A stretch of DNA of 20,459 nucleotides from Lysobacter_C sp966210725. Lineage in GTDB: Bacteria > Pseudomonadota > Gammaproteobacteria > Xanthomonadales > Xanthomonadaceae. The stretch spans positions 1 to 20,459 of the forward strand of contig CBIHLN010000044.1 in NCBI GenBank assembly GCA_966210725.1, given 5' to 3'. Positions 7,264-14,843 of this stretch are shown here, one piece after another. Within the stretch, counting starts at the first letter, position 1. Each line of letters opens with the position of its first letter. Below the pieces are notes generated by a model, which was not told the DNA's origin, did no database searches, and saw only the letters and a program-made list of their open reading frames with translations. The translations under genes and the position numbers were made by a program.

Positions 7264-8052
7264 ATGCGACCGATGAACGCCGCCCCCCGTATCCGCACCC
7301 GATGGTTGATCACCGCAGCGGTTCTTGCGCTTGCCGCGTGCGCCGGGCGGCCCACGCCATCGCCGCGTCCCACGGCCGGATCGAACCAGCTGGTGCTGGT
7401 CACCACGCCCGGCTGGGACGCCAGCCAGGCCACGGTGCGCCGCTACGAACGCAGCGGAAACCGCTGGCAGCCCGTGGGCGCCGCCTGGCCTGCCATCATC
7501 GGTCGATCCGGCGCGGCATGGGGCCTGGGGCGGCATCCCGACGTGGCCGGTGCACCGGTCAAGCGCGAAGGCGACGGGCGCGCGCCGGCCGGCGTGTTCG
7601 CGATCGGCACCGCGTTCGGTTACGGCGAGACCGCCGACACCGCCCTGCCGTACGCGCCGATGACCGGCGGCGACTGGTGCATCGACGTACCCGGCTCCAC
7701 GCTCTACAACCGCATCGTGAACGTGGACGAGGTGGGTGCCGCCGCGATCGAGGGATCGACCGAGCCGATGCGTCGCGACCTGCACAAGGATGGCGACGGG
7801 CGCTACGTGCAGGGCTTCGTGATCGAGCACAACACCGCCGCCGTGCCGCAGGGCGGCAGTTGCATCTTCGCCCACGTCTGGAAGACACCCGACACGCCCA
7901 CCGCCGGTTGCACGGCAATGGACGCCGACCACATGCAGGCGCTGCTCGCCTGGCTCGACCCGGCGGCACGGCCACTGCTGGTGCTGCTACCCGAGGCCGA
8001 GCACGCCCGGTTCCACGCCGCCTGGGGTCTGCCCGCTCCCGCGGGCGACTGA
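7264..8052 (+). CDS. L,D-transpeptidase-family (YkuD-type) lipoprotein
   Basis: A predicted lipoprotein of 262 residues: RTRWLITAAVLALAAC with lipobox Cys26. The catalytic region IFAHVWKTPDTPTAGCTAM carries His204 and Cys216 in the H-(x)n-GC-x-M arrangement of YkuD L,D-transpeptidases. It is a TAGC variant of the usual SHGC, seen in a broad subgroup of these proteins. PAGVFAIGTAFGYG is the conserved segment in the first half of the fold. Substrate cross-links or lipoprotein attachment cannot be read from the sequence, and hydrolysis is as possible as transpeptidation. ATG at 7264 gives a standard lipoprotein signal; ATG at 7228, overlapping the upstream stop, and ATG at 7273 are alternatives. 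It follows the NlpC/P60 gene and precedes the permease by 48 bases, suggesting one transcript. Confidence 0.85.
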   Translation: MRPMNAAPRIRTRWLITAAVLALAACAGRPTPSPRPTAGSNQLVLVTTPGWDASQATVRRYERSGNRWQPVGAAWPAIIGRSGAAWGLGRHPDVAGAPVKREGDGRAPAGVFAIGTAFGYGETADTALPYAPMTGGDWCIDVPGSTLYNRIVNVDEVGAAAIEGSTEPMRRDLHKDGDGRYVQGFVIEHNTAAVPQGGSCIFAHVWKTPDTPTAGCTAMDADHMQALLAWLDPAARPLLVLLPEAEHARFHAAWGLPAPAGD

Positions 8053-8100
8053 CCGGCTTCGCATTCCGCAACGCCCCCTCACTGATTGCCAGGAGTCCGC

Positions 8101-9447
8101 ATGTCAAAGCCGCCCGCGTCGCCCGCACATCGGGTTCCCGCCGGAGTCGACCCGGCCACCGGGCTGGTCCGGGCGGTCGGCCGCTGGCAGATCGTCGGCC
8201 TGTCGATCAACGACGTGGTCGGCAGCGGCATCTACCTGCTGCCGGCTGCGGCCGCATTGCTGCTGGGCGGGGCCAGCCTGTGGGCGATCCTCGCCGCCGG
8301 TCTGGCGGTCACGCTGCTGGTGCTGTGCTACGCGCAGGCCTCGAGCCACTTCGACCAGCCAGGCGGCGCGTACCTGTACGCACGCGAGGCGTTCGGGCCG
8401 TTCGCGGGCTTCCTCACCGGCTGGATGACGCTGATCACGCGCGTCACCGTGGCCGCGGCGCTCAGCAACGGGCTGGCACTGGCGGTGTCGCTGTTCTGGC
8501 CGTGGGCGGCCAGCGGGATGGGCCACGCGGCCATCGTGGTGGGTTCGCTCGGCCTGCTCACCTGGATCAACCTGGTGGGCGTTCGCACCGCGGCGCGAGC
8601 GGGCGTCGCCCTGACCATCGCCAAGCTGCTGCCGCTGCTGTTCTTCGTGGTCGTCGGCCTGGCCTACATGGACTGGTCCGCCGTGCGGCTGGACGGCCTG
8701 CCCCTGGACGAGCCGGCGCGCCTGGGCGAGGCCGCGCTGCTGCTGCTGTTCGCCTACGCCGGGTTCGAGAACACCCCGGCCGCGGCCGGCGAGTACCGCG
8801 ACCCGCGCCGCGACGTGCCATTCGCGCTGGTCGCGATGATCGCGCTGGTCACCGCGCTGTACGTGCTGGTGCAGCTGGTGGCGCAGGGCACGCTGCCGAC
8901 CCTGTCACAGTCGGAGACGCCGCTGGCCGAGGCCGCCGCCGGGTTTGCCGGGAACGGCGCGGCCCTGCTGCTGACCGTCGGCGCGGCCATCTCGATCCTC
9001 GGCACCAACTTCAACACCATGCTGTTCGGGCCGCGCTACATGTACGCGCTGGCGATGGACGGCTACCTGCCGCGCGGTCTTGCGCGCCTGCACCCGCGCT
9101 GGCGCACGCCCGTGGTGGCGATCGTGCTGCAGGCGGCACTGGCCGTGCTGCTGGCGCTGACAGGGTCGTTCGTGCAATTGGCGCTGCTGTCGGTCATCGC
9201 GCGGCTGTTCGCCTACGTGGCCACCGCATGCGCGGCGATCGCGCTGCAGCGCCGGCACCCGGACCGCCCGGGCGCGCTGCGCCTGCCCGGCGGGCCATTG
9301 ATTCCTGTTGCCGCGATCGTCCTGTCGCTGGCGCTGCTGGCCAGCGCCAGCGTGGGCAACCTGCTGATGGGCGGTGCGGCGCTGGCCTTGGGCGCGGTGG
9401 TCTATGCGTTCCGGCGGCCGCCCTTGGTCGACCCCGCAGCGCCGTAG
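8101..9447 (+). CDS. APC-family amino acid permease
   Basis: An inner-membrane permease of 448 residues with about 12 hydrophobic spans and the APC-superfamily first-helix signature INDVVGSGIYLLPAAAALL. FAYAGFENTPAAAGEYRDPRRDVPFAL matches the conserved TM6-TM7 region of amino acid and polyamine permeases. The start is ATG at 8101 with AGGAG (8091-8095) six bases upstream; the frame also opens at 8086 but without a ribosome binding site. Substrate cannot be named from sequence. Its place after two peptidoglycan-active genes suggests uptake of wall-derived amino acids or small peptides, but that is inference. Its TAG stop lies inside a repeat element, so its last residues may have been shaped by the repeat. 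Confidence 0.88.
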   Translation: MSKPPASPAHRVPAGVDPATGLVRAVGRWQIVGLSINDVVGSGIYLLPAAAALLLGGASLWAILAAGLAVTLLVLCYAQASSHFDQPGGAYLYAREAFGPFAGFLTGWMTLITRVTVAAALSNGLALAVSLFWPWAASGMGHAAIVVGSLGLLTWINLVGVRTAARAGVALTIAKLLPLLFFVVVGLAYMDWSAVRLDGLPLDEPARLGEAALLLLFAYAGFENTPAAAGEYRDPRRDVPFALVAMIALVTALYVLVQLVAQGTLPTLSQSETPLAEAAAGFAGNGAALLLTVGAAISILGTNFNTMLFGPRYMYALAMDGYLPRGLARLHPRWRTPVVAIVLQAALAVLLALTGSFVQLALLSVIARLFAYVATACAAIALQRRHPDRPGALRLPGGPLIPVAAIVLSLALLASASVGNLLMGGAALALGAVVYAFRRPPLVDPAAP

Positions 9448-9579
9448 GAGGGGTCGACCAACGCAATACCCATCAACCGGGACGCTTGGCACCTCCAAAA
9501 CCGCCTCGGGTCCTGCGCCCCGGCCGCGACGCCAGGCTGACGGATGGAAGCGGTGGGTATCCCGCAGCTCCACCCACCC
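9444..9579. repeat. Imperfect inverted repeat pair at the 3' end of the permease
   Basis: The left arm (9444-9474, containing GGAGGGG and GCAATACCCATC) and the right arm (9552-9579, containing GGTGGGTATCCCGC and CTCCACCCACC) are roughly reverse complements. They are about 80 bases apart. The pattern resembles the palindromic GTGGGT...ACCCAC intergenic repeats common in GC-rich gammaproteobacteria. The left arm contains the permease stop codon. Confidence 0.5.
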
Positions 9580-9593
9580 GGCGCCTTGATTGC

Positions 9594-9632
9594 GGGGCCG
9601 ATTGGCCCCCGACACCGCCCCCATGCGAAAAT
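9594..9632 (+). promoter_or_regulatory. Candidate promoter and hairpin before tRNA-Arg
   Basis: TTGGCC (9602-9607) and GAAAAT (9627-9632, preceded by TGC, an extended -10) are spaced 19 bp, about 30 bases before the tRNA. GGGGCC-GATT-GGCCCC (9594-9609) is a perfect 6-bp hairpin overlapping the -35 candidate. It has no T run, so it is not an obvious terminator of the permease transcript. Confidence 0.3.
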
Positions 9633-9662
9633 CCCGGGGCTGACCGGGTCCGTCCCGGCCAC

Positions 9663-9739
9663 GGCCCCGTAGCTCAGCTGGATAGAGCATCCCCCTCCTA
9701 AGGGGAAGGTCACACGTTCGAATCGTGTCGGGGTCGCCA
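9663..9739 (+). tRNA. tRNA-Arg (anticodon CCU)
   Basis: A full cloverleaf: acceptor GGCCCCG/CGGGGTC, D stem GCTC/GAGC, anticodon stem TCCCC/GGGGA with loop CTCCTAA (anticodon CCT, reading AGG), T stem ACACG/CGTGT with loop TTCGAAT. The discriminator base is G and CCA is encoded (9737-9739). AGG is a rare codon in this genome type, so this is a low-demand tRNA. No integrase gene or duplicated tRNA 3' end is seen near it, so it is not used as an attachment site here. Confidence 0.96.
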
Positions 9740-9755
9740 CAGAGCAGGAGCGGGC

Positions 9756-9802
9756 AGAGGCGCGGTCCGGGGGCAGTGCAGCGGCTTCAGGGCCCGGCCT
9801 CT
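9756..9802 (+). other. Leader hairpin upstream of the ALDH7-type gene
   Basis: AGAGGC (9756-9761) pairs with GCCTCT (9797-9802), and GGTCC (9764-9768) pairs with GGGCC (9790-9794) across a 2x2 internal loop, giving 11 pairs with one G-U. The apical part holds GCGGCTTCAG (9781-9790), identical to the REP core in this window, so the hairpin may be a decayed REP rather than a regulator. No T run follows. Confidence 0.35.
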
Positions 9803-9888
9803 CCCATCCGCATCTCGCCACCCGCTTCCGCACCGCCCTCGTCCGCGCAGCGTTCCCGCGCGGCGCAATCCCAAGGAGTAGTCCCCCG

Positions 9889-11421
9889 ATGACCCATCCC
9901 GTCCTCACCGCCCTCGGCCTGACCGGCACCGAATCCGGCACCTACCTCGGCAATGGCGAATGGGCCAGGACCGCCGACGCCGGCATCCTGGAGCCGATCA
10001 ACCCGACCGACGGCGAGGTGCTGGCGCGGGTGCAGGCCTCGTCGAAGGACGACTACGAGACCATCCTCGAGCGCGCGCAGGCCGCCTTCAAGGTGTGGCG
10101 CACCACCCCGGCGCCGCGCCGCGGCGAGGCGATCCGCCTGTGCGCCGACGCGCTGCGCACCCACAAGGACGCGCTGGGTTCGCTGGTCGCGCTGGAGATG
10201 GGCAAGTCCAAGCCCGAGGGCGACGGCGAGGTGCAGGAGATGATCGACATCGGCGAATTCGCCGTCGGCCTCTCGCGCCAGCTGTACGGCCTGACGATGC
10301 ATTCCGAGCGCCCCGGCCACCGCATGTACGAGCAGTGGCATCCGCTGGGCATCGTCGGGATCATCTCGGCGTTCAACTTCCCGGTCGCGGTGTGGGCATG
10401 GAACGCGTTCGTCGCCGGCGTGTGCGGCGACATTTGCATCTGGAAGCCCTCGCCCAAGACGCCGCTGTCGGCGATCGCCTCGATGAAGATCTGCAACGAG
10501 GCGCTGCAGAAGGCCGGCTTCCCGGACATCTTCTTCCTGTTCAACGATGCCGGCACCGACCTGGCGCAGGAGTTCGTCGACGACAAGCGCGTCGCGCTGG
10601 TCAGCTTCACCGGATCCACCAAGGTCGGCCGCCACGTCGGTGAGCGCGTCGCGCGTCGCATGGGCCGCTCGCTGCTGGAGCTGGGCGGCAACAACGCGAT
10701 GATCGTCGACAAGTCCGCCGACATGAAGCTGGCGATCCCGGCGATCGTGTTCGGCGCCGTCGGCACCGCCGGCCAGCGCTGCACCACCACGCGCCGCGTC
10801 TTCATCCACGAGGCGGTCTACGACGACGTGCTGGCCAAGCTGGTGGCCGCGTACAAGCAGGTCGAGGGCAAGATCGGCGACCCGACCGACCCGAAGAACC
10901 TGATGGGCCCGCTCAACAGCGCCGATGGCGTGCAGGCCTACCTGGACGCGGTCGAGAAGGCCAAGGCCGCGGGCGGCACGGTCGAGACCGGCGGCGCGCG
11001 CGTCGACCGCAAGGGCAATTTCGTGCTGCCGACGATCGTCACCGGCCTCTCCAACGATGCCGAGGTCGTGCAGACCGAGACCTTTGCGCCGATCCTCTAC
11101 GTGATGAAGTACAGCACGCTGGACGAGGCCATCGACATGCAGAACGCCGTGCCGCAGGGCCTGTCCTCGGCCTGCTTCACCACCGACCTGCGCCAGGCCG
11201 AGGCGTTCCTGTCGGCGGCCGGCAGCGACTGCGGCATCGCCAACGTCAACATCGGCACGTCCGGTGCGGAGATCGGCGGTGCCTTCGGTGGCGAGAAGGA
11301 AACCGGCGGCGGACGCGAGTCGGGCTCGGATGCGTGGAAGGCGTACATGCGCCGCCAGACCAATACGATCAACTACTCCAACGACCTGCCGCTGGCCCAG
11401 GGCATCAAGTTCGACCTGTAA
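9889..11421 (+). CDS. ALDH7-type dehydrogenase, probable L-aminoadipate-semialdehyde dehydrogenase
   Basis: An NAD(P)-dependent aldehyde dehydrogenase of 510 residues resembling ALDH7 (antiquitin/AmaB), which oxidises aminoadipate semialdehyde (in equilibrium with piperideine-6-carboxylate) in lysine breakdown. Asn163 lies in SAFNFPVAVWAWN, Lys186 in WKPSPKTPL, the general base Glu264 in LELGGNNA and the nucleophile Cys298 in GTAGQRCTTTRR. ELGGNNA, the GQRCTTTRR context and the C-terminus INYSNDLPLAQGIKF are characteristic of ALDH7 and distinguish it from betaine or succinate-semialdehyde enzymes. AAGGAG (9873-9878) stands 10 bases before the ATG. No other lysine-catabolic gene is in the window, so the pathway role rests on family alone. 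A hairpin-bearing leader precedes it, and the DUF4190-like gene follows after 21 bases. Confidence 0.88.
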   Translation: MTHPVLTALGLTGTESGTYLGNGEWARTADAGILEPINPTDGEVLARVQASSKDDYETILERAQAAFKVWRTTPAPRRGEAIRLCADALRTHKDALGSLVALEMGKSKPEGDGEVQEMIDIGEFAVGLSRQLYGLTMHSERPGHRMYEQWHPLGIVGIISAFNFPVAVWAWNAFVAGVCGDICIWKPSPKTPLSAIASMKICNEALQKAGFPDIFFLFNDAGTDLAQEFVDDKRVALVSFTGSTKVGRHVGERVARRMGRSLLELGGNNAMIVDKSADMKLAIPAIVFGAVGTAGQRCTTTRRVFIHEAVYDDVLAKLVAAYKQVEGKIGDPTDPKNLMGPLNSADGVQAYLDAVEKAKAAGGTVETGGARVDRKGNFVLPTIVTGLSNDAEVVQTETFAPILYVMKYSTLDEAIDMQNAVPQGLSSACFTTDLRQAEAFLSAAGSDCGIANVNIGTSGAEIGGAFGGEKETGGGRESGSDAWKAYMRRQTNTINYSNDLPLAQGIKFDL

Positions 11422-11442
11422 CCCGCCGCGGAGCCCGGTGAC

Positions 11443-11727
11443 ATGAACACCCCCGTCCCACGCACCAGCACGGCCGCGGTCATCAGCCTCGTGTTCGGCA
11501 TCCTGTCGTGGTTCGCGCTGCCCCTGGTGGGCGGCGTAGTGGCGGTGGTCACCGGGCACGTGGCGCGCGGGGAGATCCGCCGCGGCGCCGGCACGGTCGA
11601 CGGCGATGCGCTCGCCGTCGCCGGGCTGGTGCTGGGCTGGACCAACCTGCTGGTCGCGGTGCTGACGGTGATGGTGTTCCTGGTGTTCTTCGGCGGACTC
11701 GCCTGGCTGAGCTGGATGACGCACTGA
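11443..11727 (+). CDS. Small DUF4190-like membrane protein
   Basis: A protein of 94 residues with two hydrophobic segments (about 10-38 and 58-91). ISLVFGILSWFALPLVGGVVAVVTGHVARGEIRR and the short motif GDALAVAGLVLGW match the DUF4190 family of small inner-membrane proteins, whose function is unknown. GGAG stands 9 bases before the ATG. It lies 21 bases after the aldehyde dehydrogenase stop and only 4 bases before pyrD, so it is probably co-transcribed and possibly translationally coupled to pyrD. Codon use matches its neighbours, which supports it as a real gene. Confidence 0.83.
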   Translation: MNTPVPRTSTAAVISLVFGILSWFALPLVGGVVAVVTGHVARGEIRRGAGTVDGDALAVAGLVLGWTNLLVAVLTVMVFLVFFGGLAWLSWMTH

Positions 11728-11731
11728 CCGC

Positions 11732-12793
11732 ATGTACAAGCTGGCGCGCCCGTTCCTGTTCAACTTCGATGCCGAGCGCGCCCACGGGCTGGGCCTGCGT
11801 GCGCTGGAACTCGCCTACCGAACGGGCATCAACCCGCTGGTCGGCCGGCCGCCCGAGCCCTTGCCCACCAGTGCATTCGGGCTGGACTTCCCCAACCCGG
11901 TCGGCCTGGCCGCCGGGCTGGACAAGAACGGCGAGCACATCGACGCCCTGCTCTCGCTGGGCTTCGGGTTCGTCGAGGTCGGTACGGTCACGCCAAAGGC
12001 GCAGCCCGGCAATCCCAAGCCGCGCATGTTCCGCCTGCCCGAGCACCAGGCCGTCATCAACCGGCTGGGCTTCAACAACGCCGGCGTCGATGCGCTGGTG
12101 CGCAACGTCGAGCGCGCGCGCCGCCCGGGTGGCGGCCTGCTGGGCATCAACATCGGCAAGAACAAGGACACGCCCAACGAGATCGCCGACGGCGATTACA
12201 TGTACTGCCTGGCGCGCGTGTACCCGCTGGCCGACTACATCACCGTCAACATTTCCTCACCCAATACCGCCGGCCTGCGCGAGCTGCAGGAAGAGCAACT
12301 GCTGCGCCGCCTGATCGGCACGCTGCGCGAGGAGCAGGAGCGCCTGGGCGCCAAGCACGGCAAACGCGTGCCGATGCTGGTCAAGATCGCGCCGGACCTG
12401 TCGGACGACGACATCCAGGCCTGCGCGCGCGTGCTGGCCGAGCTCGAGGTGGACGGCGTGATCGCCACCAACACCACCGTGTCGCGCCTGCCGGTCGAAG
12501 GCGCGCGCCACGCCGAGGAGCCGGGTGGCCTTTCGGGCCGCCCGCTGATGGGCCAGTCCACCACCGTGCTGCGGATGATGCGCACGCGCCTGCCAGAGGC
12601 CATTCCGCTGGTGGGCGTGGGCGGCATCCTGTCGGGTGCCGACGCGGTCACCAAGATGGCCGCGGGTGCGAACCTGGTACAGCTGTACACCGGCCTGGTG
12701 TATCGCGGGCCGGAGCTGGTGCACGAGTGCGTGGAGGCCATCCGCCGCCGCAAGTTCGCCCCCAGCCGCGGCAACATGCCGCCGACGGTCTGA
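11732..12793 (+). CDS. pyrD: Dihydroorotate dehydrogenase (quinone), class 2
   Basis: The fourth step of de novo pyrimidine synthesis: an FMN enzyme of 353 residues that oxidises dihydroorotate to orotate and passes electrons to quinone at the inner membrane. The N-terminal amphipathic helices (MYKLARPFLFNFDAERAHGL) are the class 2 membrane-contact module. GLAAGLDKNGE (58-68), GTVTPKAQPGN, RLGFNNAG and VNISSPNTAGLRELQ with the catalytic Ser175 (paired with Ser176) are all in place. GVGGILSGADAVTKMAAGANLVQLYTG binds the FMN phosphate. Length is close to E. coli PyrD (336). It follows the DUF4190-like gene by 4 bases and precedes murB by 39. Confidence 0.96.
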   Translation: MYKLARPFLFNFDAERAHGLGLRALELAYRTGINPLVGRPPEPLPTSAFGLDFPNPVGLAAGLDKNGEHIDALLSLGFGFVEVGTVTPKAQPGNPKPRMFRLPEHQAVINRLGFNNAGVDALVRNVERARRPGGGLLGINIGKNKDTPNEIADGDYMYCLARVYPLADYITVNISSPNTAGLRELQEEQLLRRLIGTLREEQERLGAKHGKRVPMLVKIAPDLSDDDIQACARVLAELEVDGVIATNTTVSRLPVEGARHAEEPGGLSGRPLMGQSTTVLRMMRTRLPEAIPLVGVGGILSGADAVTKMAAGANLVQLYTGLVYRGPELVHECVEAIRRRKFAPSRGNMPPTV

Positions 12794-12832
12794 GCAGCCG
12801 CGCGTGACCCGACTGCACCGGACCCACGCCGC

Positions 12833-13912
12833 ATGAGCGACGCCGTCCGCATCGTCCGCGATGCCCCGCTGACCCACCGCAACACCTTCGGCGTGCCTGC
12901 GCGCGCGTCGCTGCTGGCCGAAGTGGCCGACTCGCGCGTGCTGCCGGACGTGCTGGCCGCCGACGGCTTCGCCGGCACCACGCCGCTGCTGGTCGGCGGT
13001 GGCAGCAACCTGCTGTTCGCCGGCGACCCGGACGTGCCGGTGCTCGTGCTGACCGGCGATACGGTTTCGGTGGTGTCCGACGATGGCACCGACGTCGTGC
13101 TGCGGGCCGAAGCCGGTGCGAACTGGCATGGCTTCGTGATGGAGACGTTGACGCGCGGGCTCGGCGGCATCGAGAACCTGGCGCTCATCCCCGGCACGGT
13201 CGGTGCCGCGCCGATCCAGAACATCGGCGCGTACGGCGTGGAAGTGTGCGAGCGCATCCACGCCGTCGAAGCGTACGAACCGGCAATCGGCGCGTGGCAC
13301 CGCCTGCCCGCGGAGGATTGCGGCTTCGGCTACCGCGACAGCCTGTTCAAGCGCCAACCCGACCGCTTCATCGTCACGGCGGTGGAGTTCCTCCTGTCGC
13401 GGCAGGCGCAGGTGCGGGTCGACTACGCAGGACTGGGTGATGCCCTCGCCGCCGCGGGCCTCGCCGCGCCGACCCCGTGGCAGGTGGCCGACGCCGTCAC
13501 CGCGATCCGCCGCAGCAAGCTGCCCGACCCCGCCGTGCTGGGCAACGCCGGCAGCTTCTTCAAGAACCCCATCGTGCCGGCCGCGCAGGCCGAGGCGTTG
13601 CGCGAGGCGCACCCGCGGCTGCCTGTGTTCCCGGTGGCGCCCTTCCCCGCCGACGCGCTCGCTCACGGCGAATCGCCGCACGGCCCGCGCAGCAAGCTGT
13701 CGGCGGCCTGGCTGATCGATGCCTGCGGCTGGAAGGGGCACCGCCGCGGCGATGCGGGCGTGGCGGCCTCGCACGCGCTTGTTCTGGTGAACCATGATGC
13801 TGCCACCGGCGCGGAGTTGCTGGGCCTTGCGCGCGACATCGCCGCCTCGGTGCAGGACCGGTTCGGCGTGGCGCTGGAACCGGAGCCGCGGGTCGTCGGC
13901 GCACGCTGGTGA
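12833..13912 (+). CDS. murB: UDP-N-acetylenolpyruvoylglucosamine reductase
   Basis: A cytoplasmic FAD enzyme of 359 residues that reduces UDP-GlcNAc-enolpyruvate to UDP-MurNAc with NADPH, the second committed step of peptidoglycan precursor synthesis. RNTFGVPA, the FAD-binding GGGSNLLF (55-62) and GTVGAAPIQNIGAYGVE (121-137) are present. So are the catalytic residues: Tyr167-Arg168 in FGYRDSLFK, Ser241 in NAGSFFKNPIV and Glu351 in EPEPRVVG. The Tyr insertion (YRDSLFK) marks the type I, E. coli-like form, and KLSAAWLIDACGWKG is the conserved C-terminal segment. The start at 12833 has no clear Shine-Dalgarno. It sits between pyrD and a DMT transporter on the same strand. Confidence 0.96.
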   Translation: MSDAVRIVRDAPLTHRNTFGVPARASLLAEVADSRVLPDVLAADGFAGTTPLLVGGGSNLLFAGDPDVPVLVLTGDTVSVVSDDGTDVVLRAEAGANWHGFVMETLTRGLGGIENLALIPGTVGAAPIQNIGAYGVEVCERIHAVEAYEPAIGAWHRLPAEDCGFGYRDSLFKRQPDRFIVTAVEFLLSRQAQVRVDYAGLGDALAAAGLAAPTPWQVADAVTAIRRSKLPDPAVLGNAGSFFKNPIVPAAQAEALREAHPRLPVFPVAPFPADALAHGESPHGPRSKLSAAWLIDACGWKGHRRGDAGVAASHALVLVNHDAATGAELLGLARDIAASVQDRFGVALEPEPRVVGARW

Positions 13913-13937
13913 GTCTGATATCGCCGCGCCCGTGCCC

Positions 13938-14837
13938 ATGACCGTCCACACCCGCGCCGCGCTGCTGATGCTGGGCAGCACCGCGTTCTTCGCCTTCATG
14001 GTGATCGCGATCCGGTTGGCGTCGGAGACGCTGCACACGTTCGAGATCGCGTTCTTCCGCAACTTCTTCGGCCTGGTCGCGGCGCTGCCGCTGCTGCTGC
14101 ACCACGGCCCGGGCCTGCTGCGCACGCAGCAACTGCCGCGCTACTTCATCCGCTGCCTGATCGGCGTGGTGTCGATGTTCTGCGGCTTCTGGGCCATCGG
14201 CCACCTGCCGCTGGCGCAGGCCGTTTCGCTGTCGTACTCGACGCCACTGTTCGTGACGATTGCCGCCGTCATCTGGCTGGGCGAGCAGGTGCGCATGCGC
14301 CGCTGGGCGGCGGTCATCGTGGGTTTCATCGGCGTGCTGGTGATCGTGCGGCCGGGCACCGCGGGCTTCACCATGGGCAGCCTGGTGGCGGTATCGGCCG
14401 CGGTGCTCAGCGGCATCGTCGCCATCCAGATCAAGCAGCTCTCGCGCACCGAGCCGGCCGACCGCATCGTCATCCTGACCACGCTGTTCTGGGTGCCGAT
14501 GTCGCTGCTGCCGGCCGTGGCCGTCTGGGAGTGGCCACAGGGCATCACCTGGTTGTGGGTGGTTGCCGCCGGCGTGCTGGGCACGGGCGGGCATATGCTG
14601 TGGACGCGTGCGCTCAAGCTGGGCGATGTCTCGGCCCTGACGCCCATCAGCTTCATGCAGTTGCCGATCGTGGCGACCCTCGGCTTCGTCCTGTTCGGCG
14701 AGGCCGTGGACCGCTGGACCGTGACCGGCGCCGGCATCATCTTCGCCGCCAACGCCTATATCGCCCATCGCGAAGCGCAGCTGGCGCGCCGGGCCGCCAC
14801 GCAGGCGCCGGTCGAGGCCGCCAAGCCGGGCGAGTAG
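13938..14837 (+). CDS. DMT-superfamily (EamA) transporter
   Basis: An inner-membrane protein of 299 residues with about ten hydrophobic spans in two EamA repeats (about 6-140 and 150-288). The first has AFFAFMVIAIRLASETLHTFEIAFFRNFFG, the second ends in TALGFVLFGEAV-like segments (ATLGFVLFGEAVDRWTVTG). This family exports or exchanges small metabolites such as amino acids, nucleotides or drugs; the substrate is not readable here. ATG at 13938 follows murB by 25 bases; GTG at 13932 is possible and the frame is open further upstream within murB. Its stop lies 6 bases from the stop of the convergent PAP2 gene, leaving no room for a separate terminator. Confidence 0.88.
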   Translation: MTVHTRAALLMLGSTAFFAFMVIAIRLASETLHTFEIAFFRNFFGLVAALPLLLHHGPGLLRTQQLPRYFIRCLIGVVSMFCGFWAIGHLPLAQAVSLSYSTPLFVTIAAVIWLGEQVRMRRWAAVIVGFIGVLVIVRPGTAGFTMGSLVAVSAAVLSGIVAIQIKQLSRTEPADRIVILTTLFWVPMSLLPAVAVWEWPQGITWLWVVAAGVLGTGGHMLWTRALKLGDVSALTPISFMQLPIVATLGFVLFGEAVDRWTVTGAGIIFAANAYIAHREAQLARRAATQAPVEAAKPGE

Positions 14838-14843
14838 CGCCGG

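Noticed and set aside
7302..9701. Plus-strand open frame of 799 codons
   Set aside because: An Arg/Gly/Ala-rich shadow frame across the L,D-transpeptidase and permease genes; it even runs into tRNA-Arg.
9787..11763. Minus-strand open frame of 658 codons
   Set aside because: It lies antisense to the aldehyde dehydrogenase and DUF4190-like genes, is His/Arg/Gly-rich and low in complexity, and shows no family motif; GC-rich antisense frames stay open by codon bias.
12257..14125. Minus-strand open frame of 622 codons
   Set aside because: Antisense to pyrD and murB, whose catalytic motifs are intact; the antisense product has no recognisable domain.
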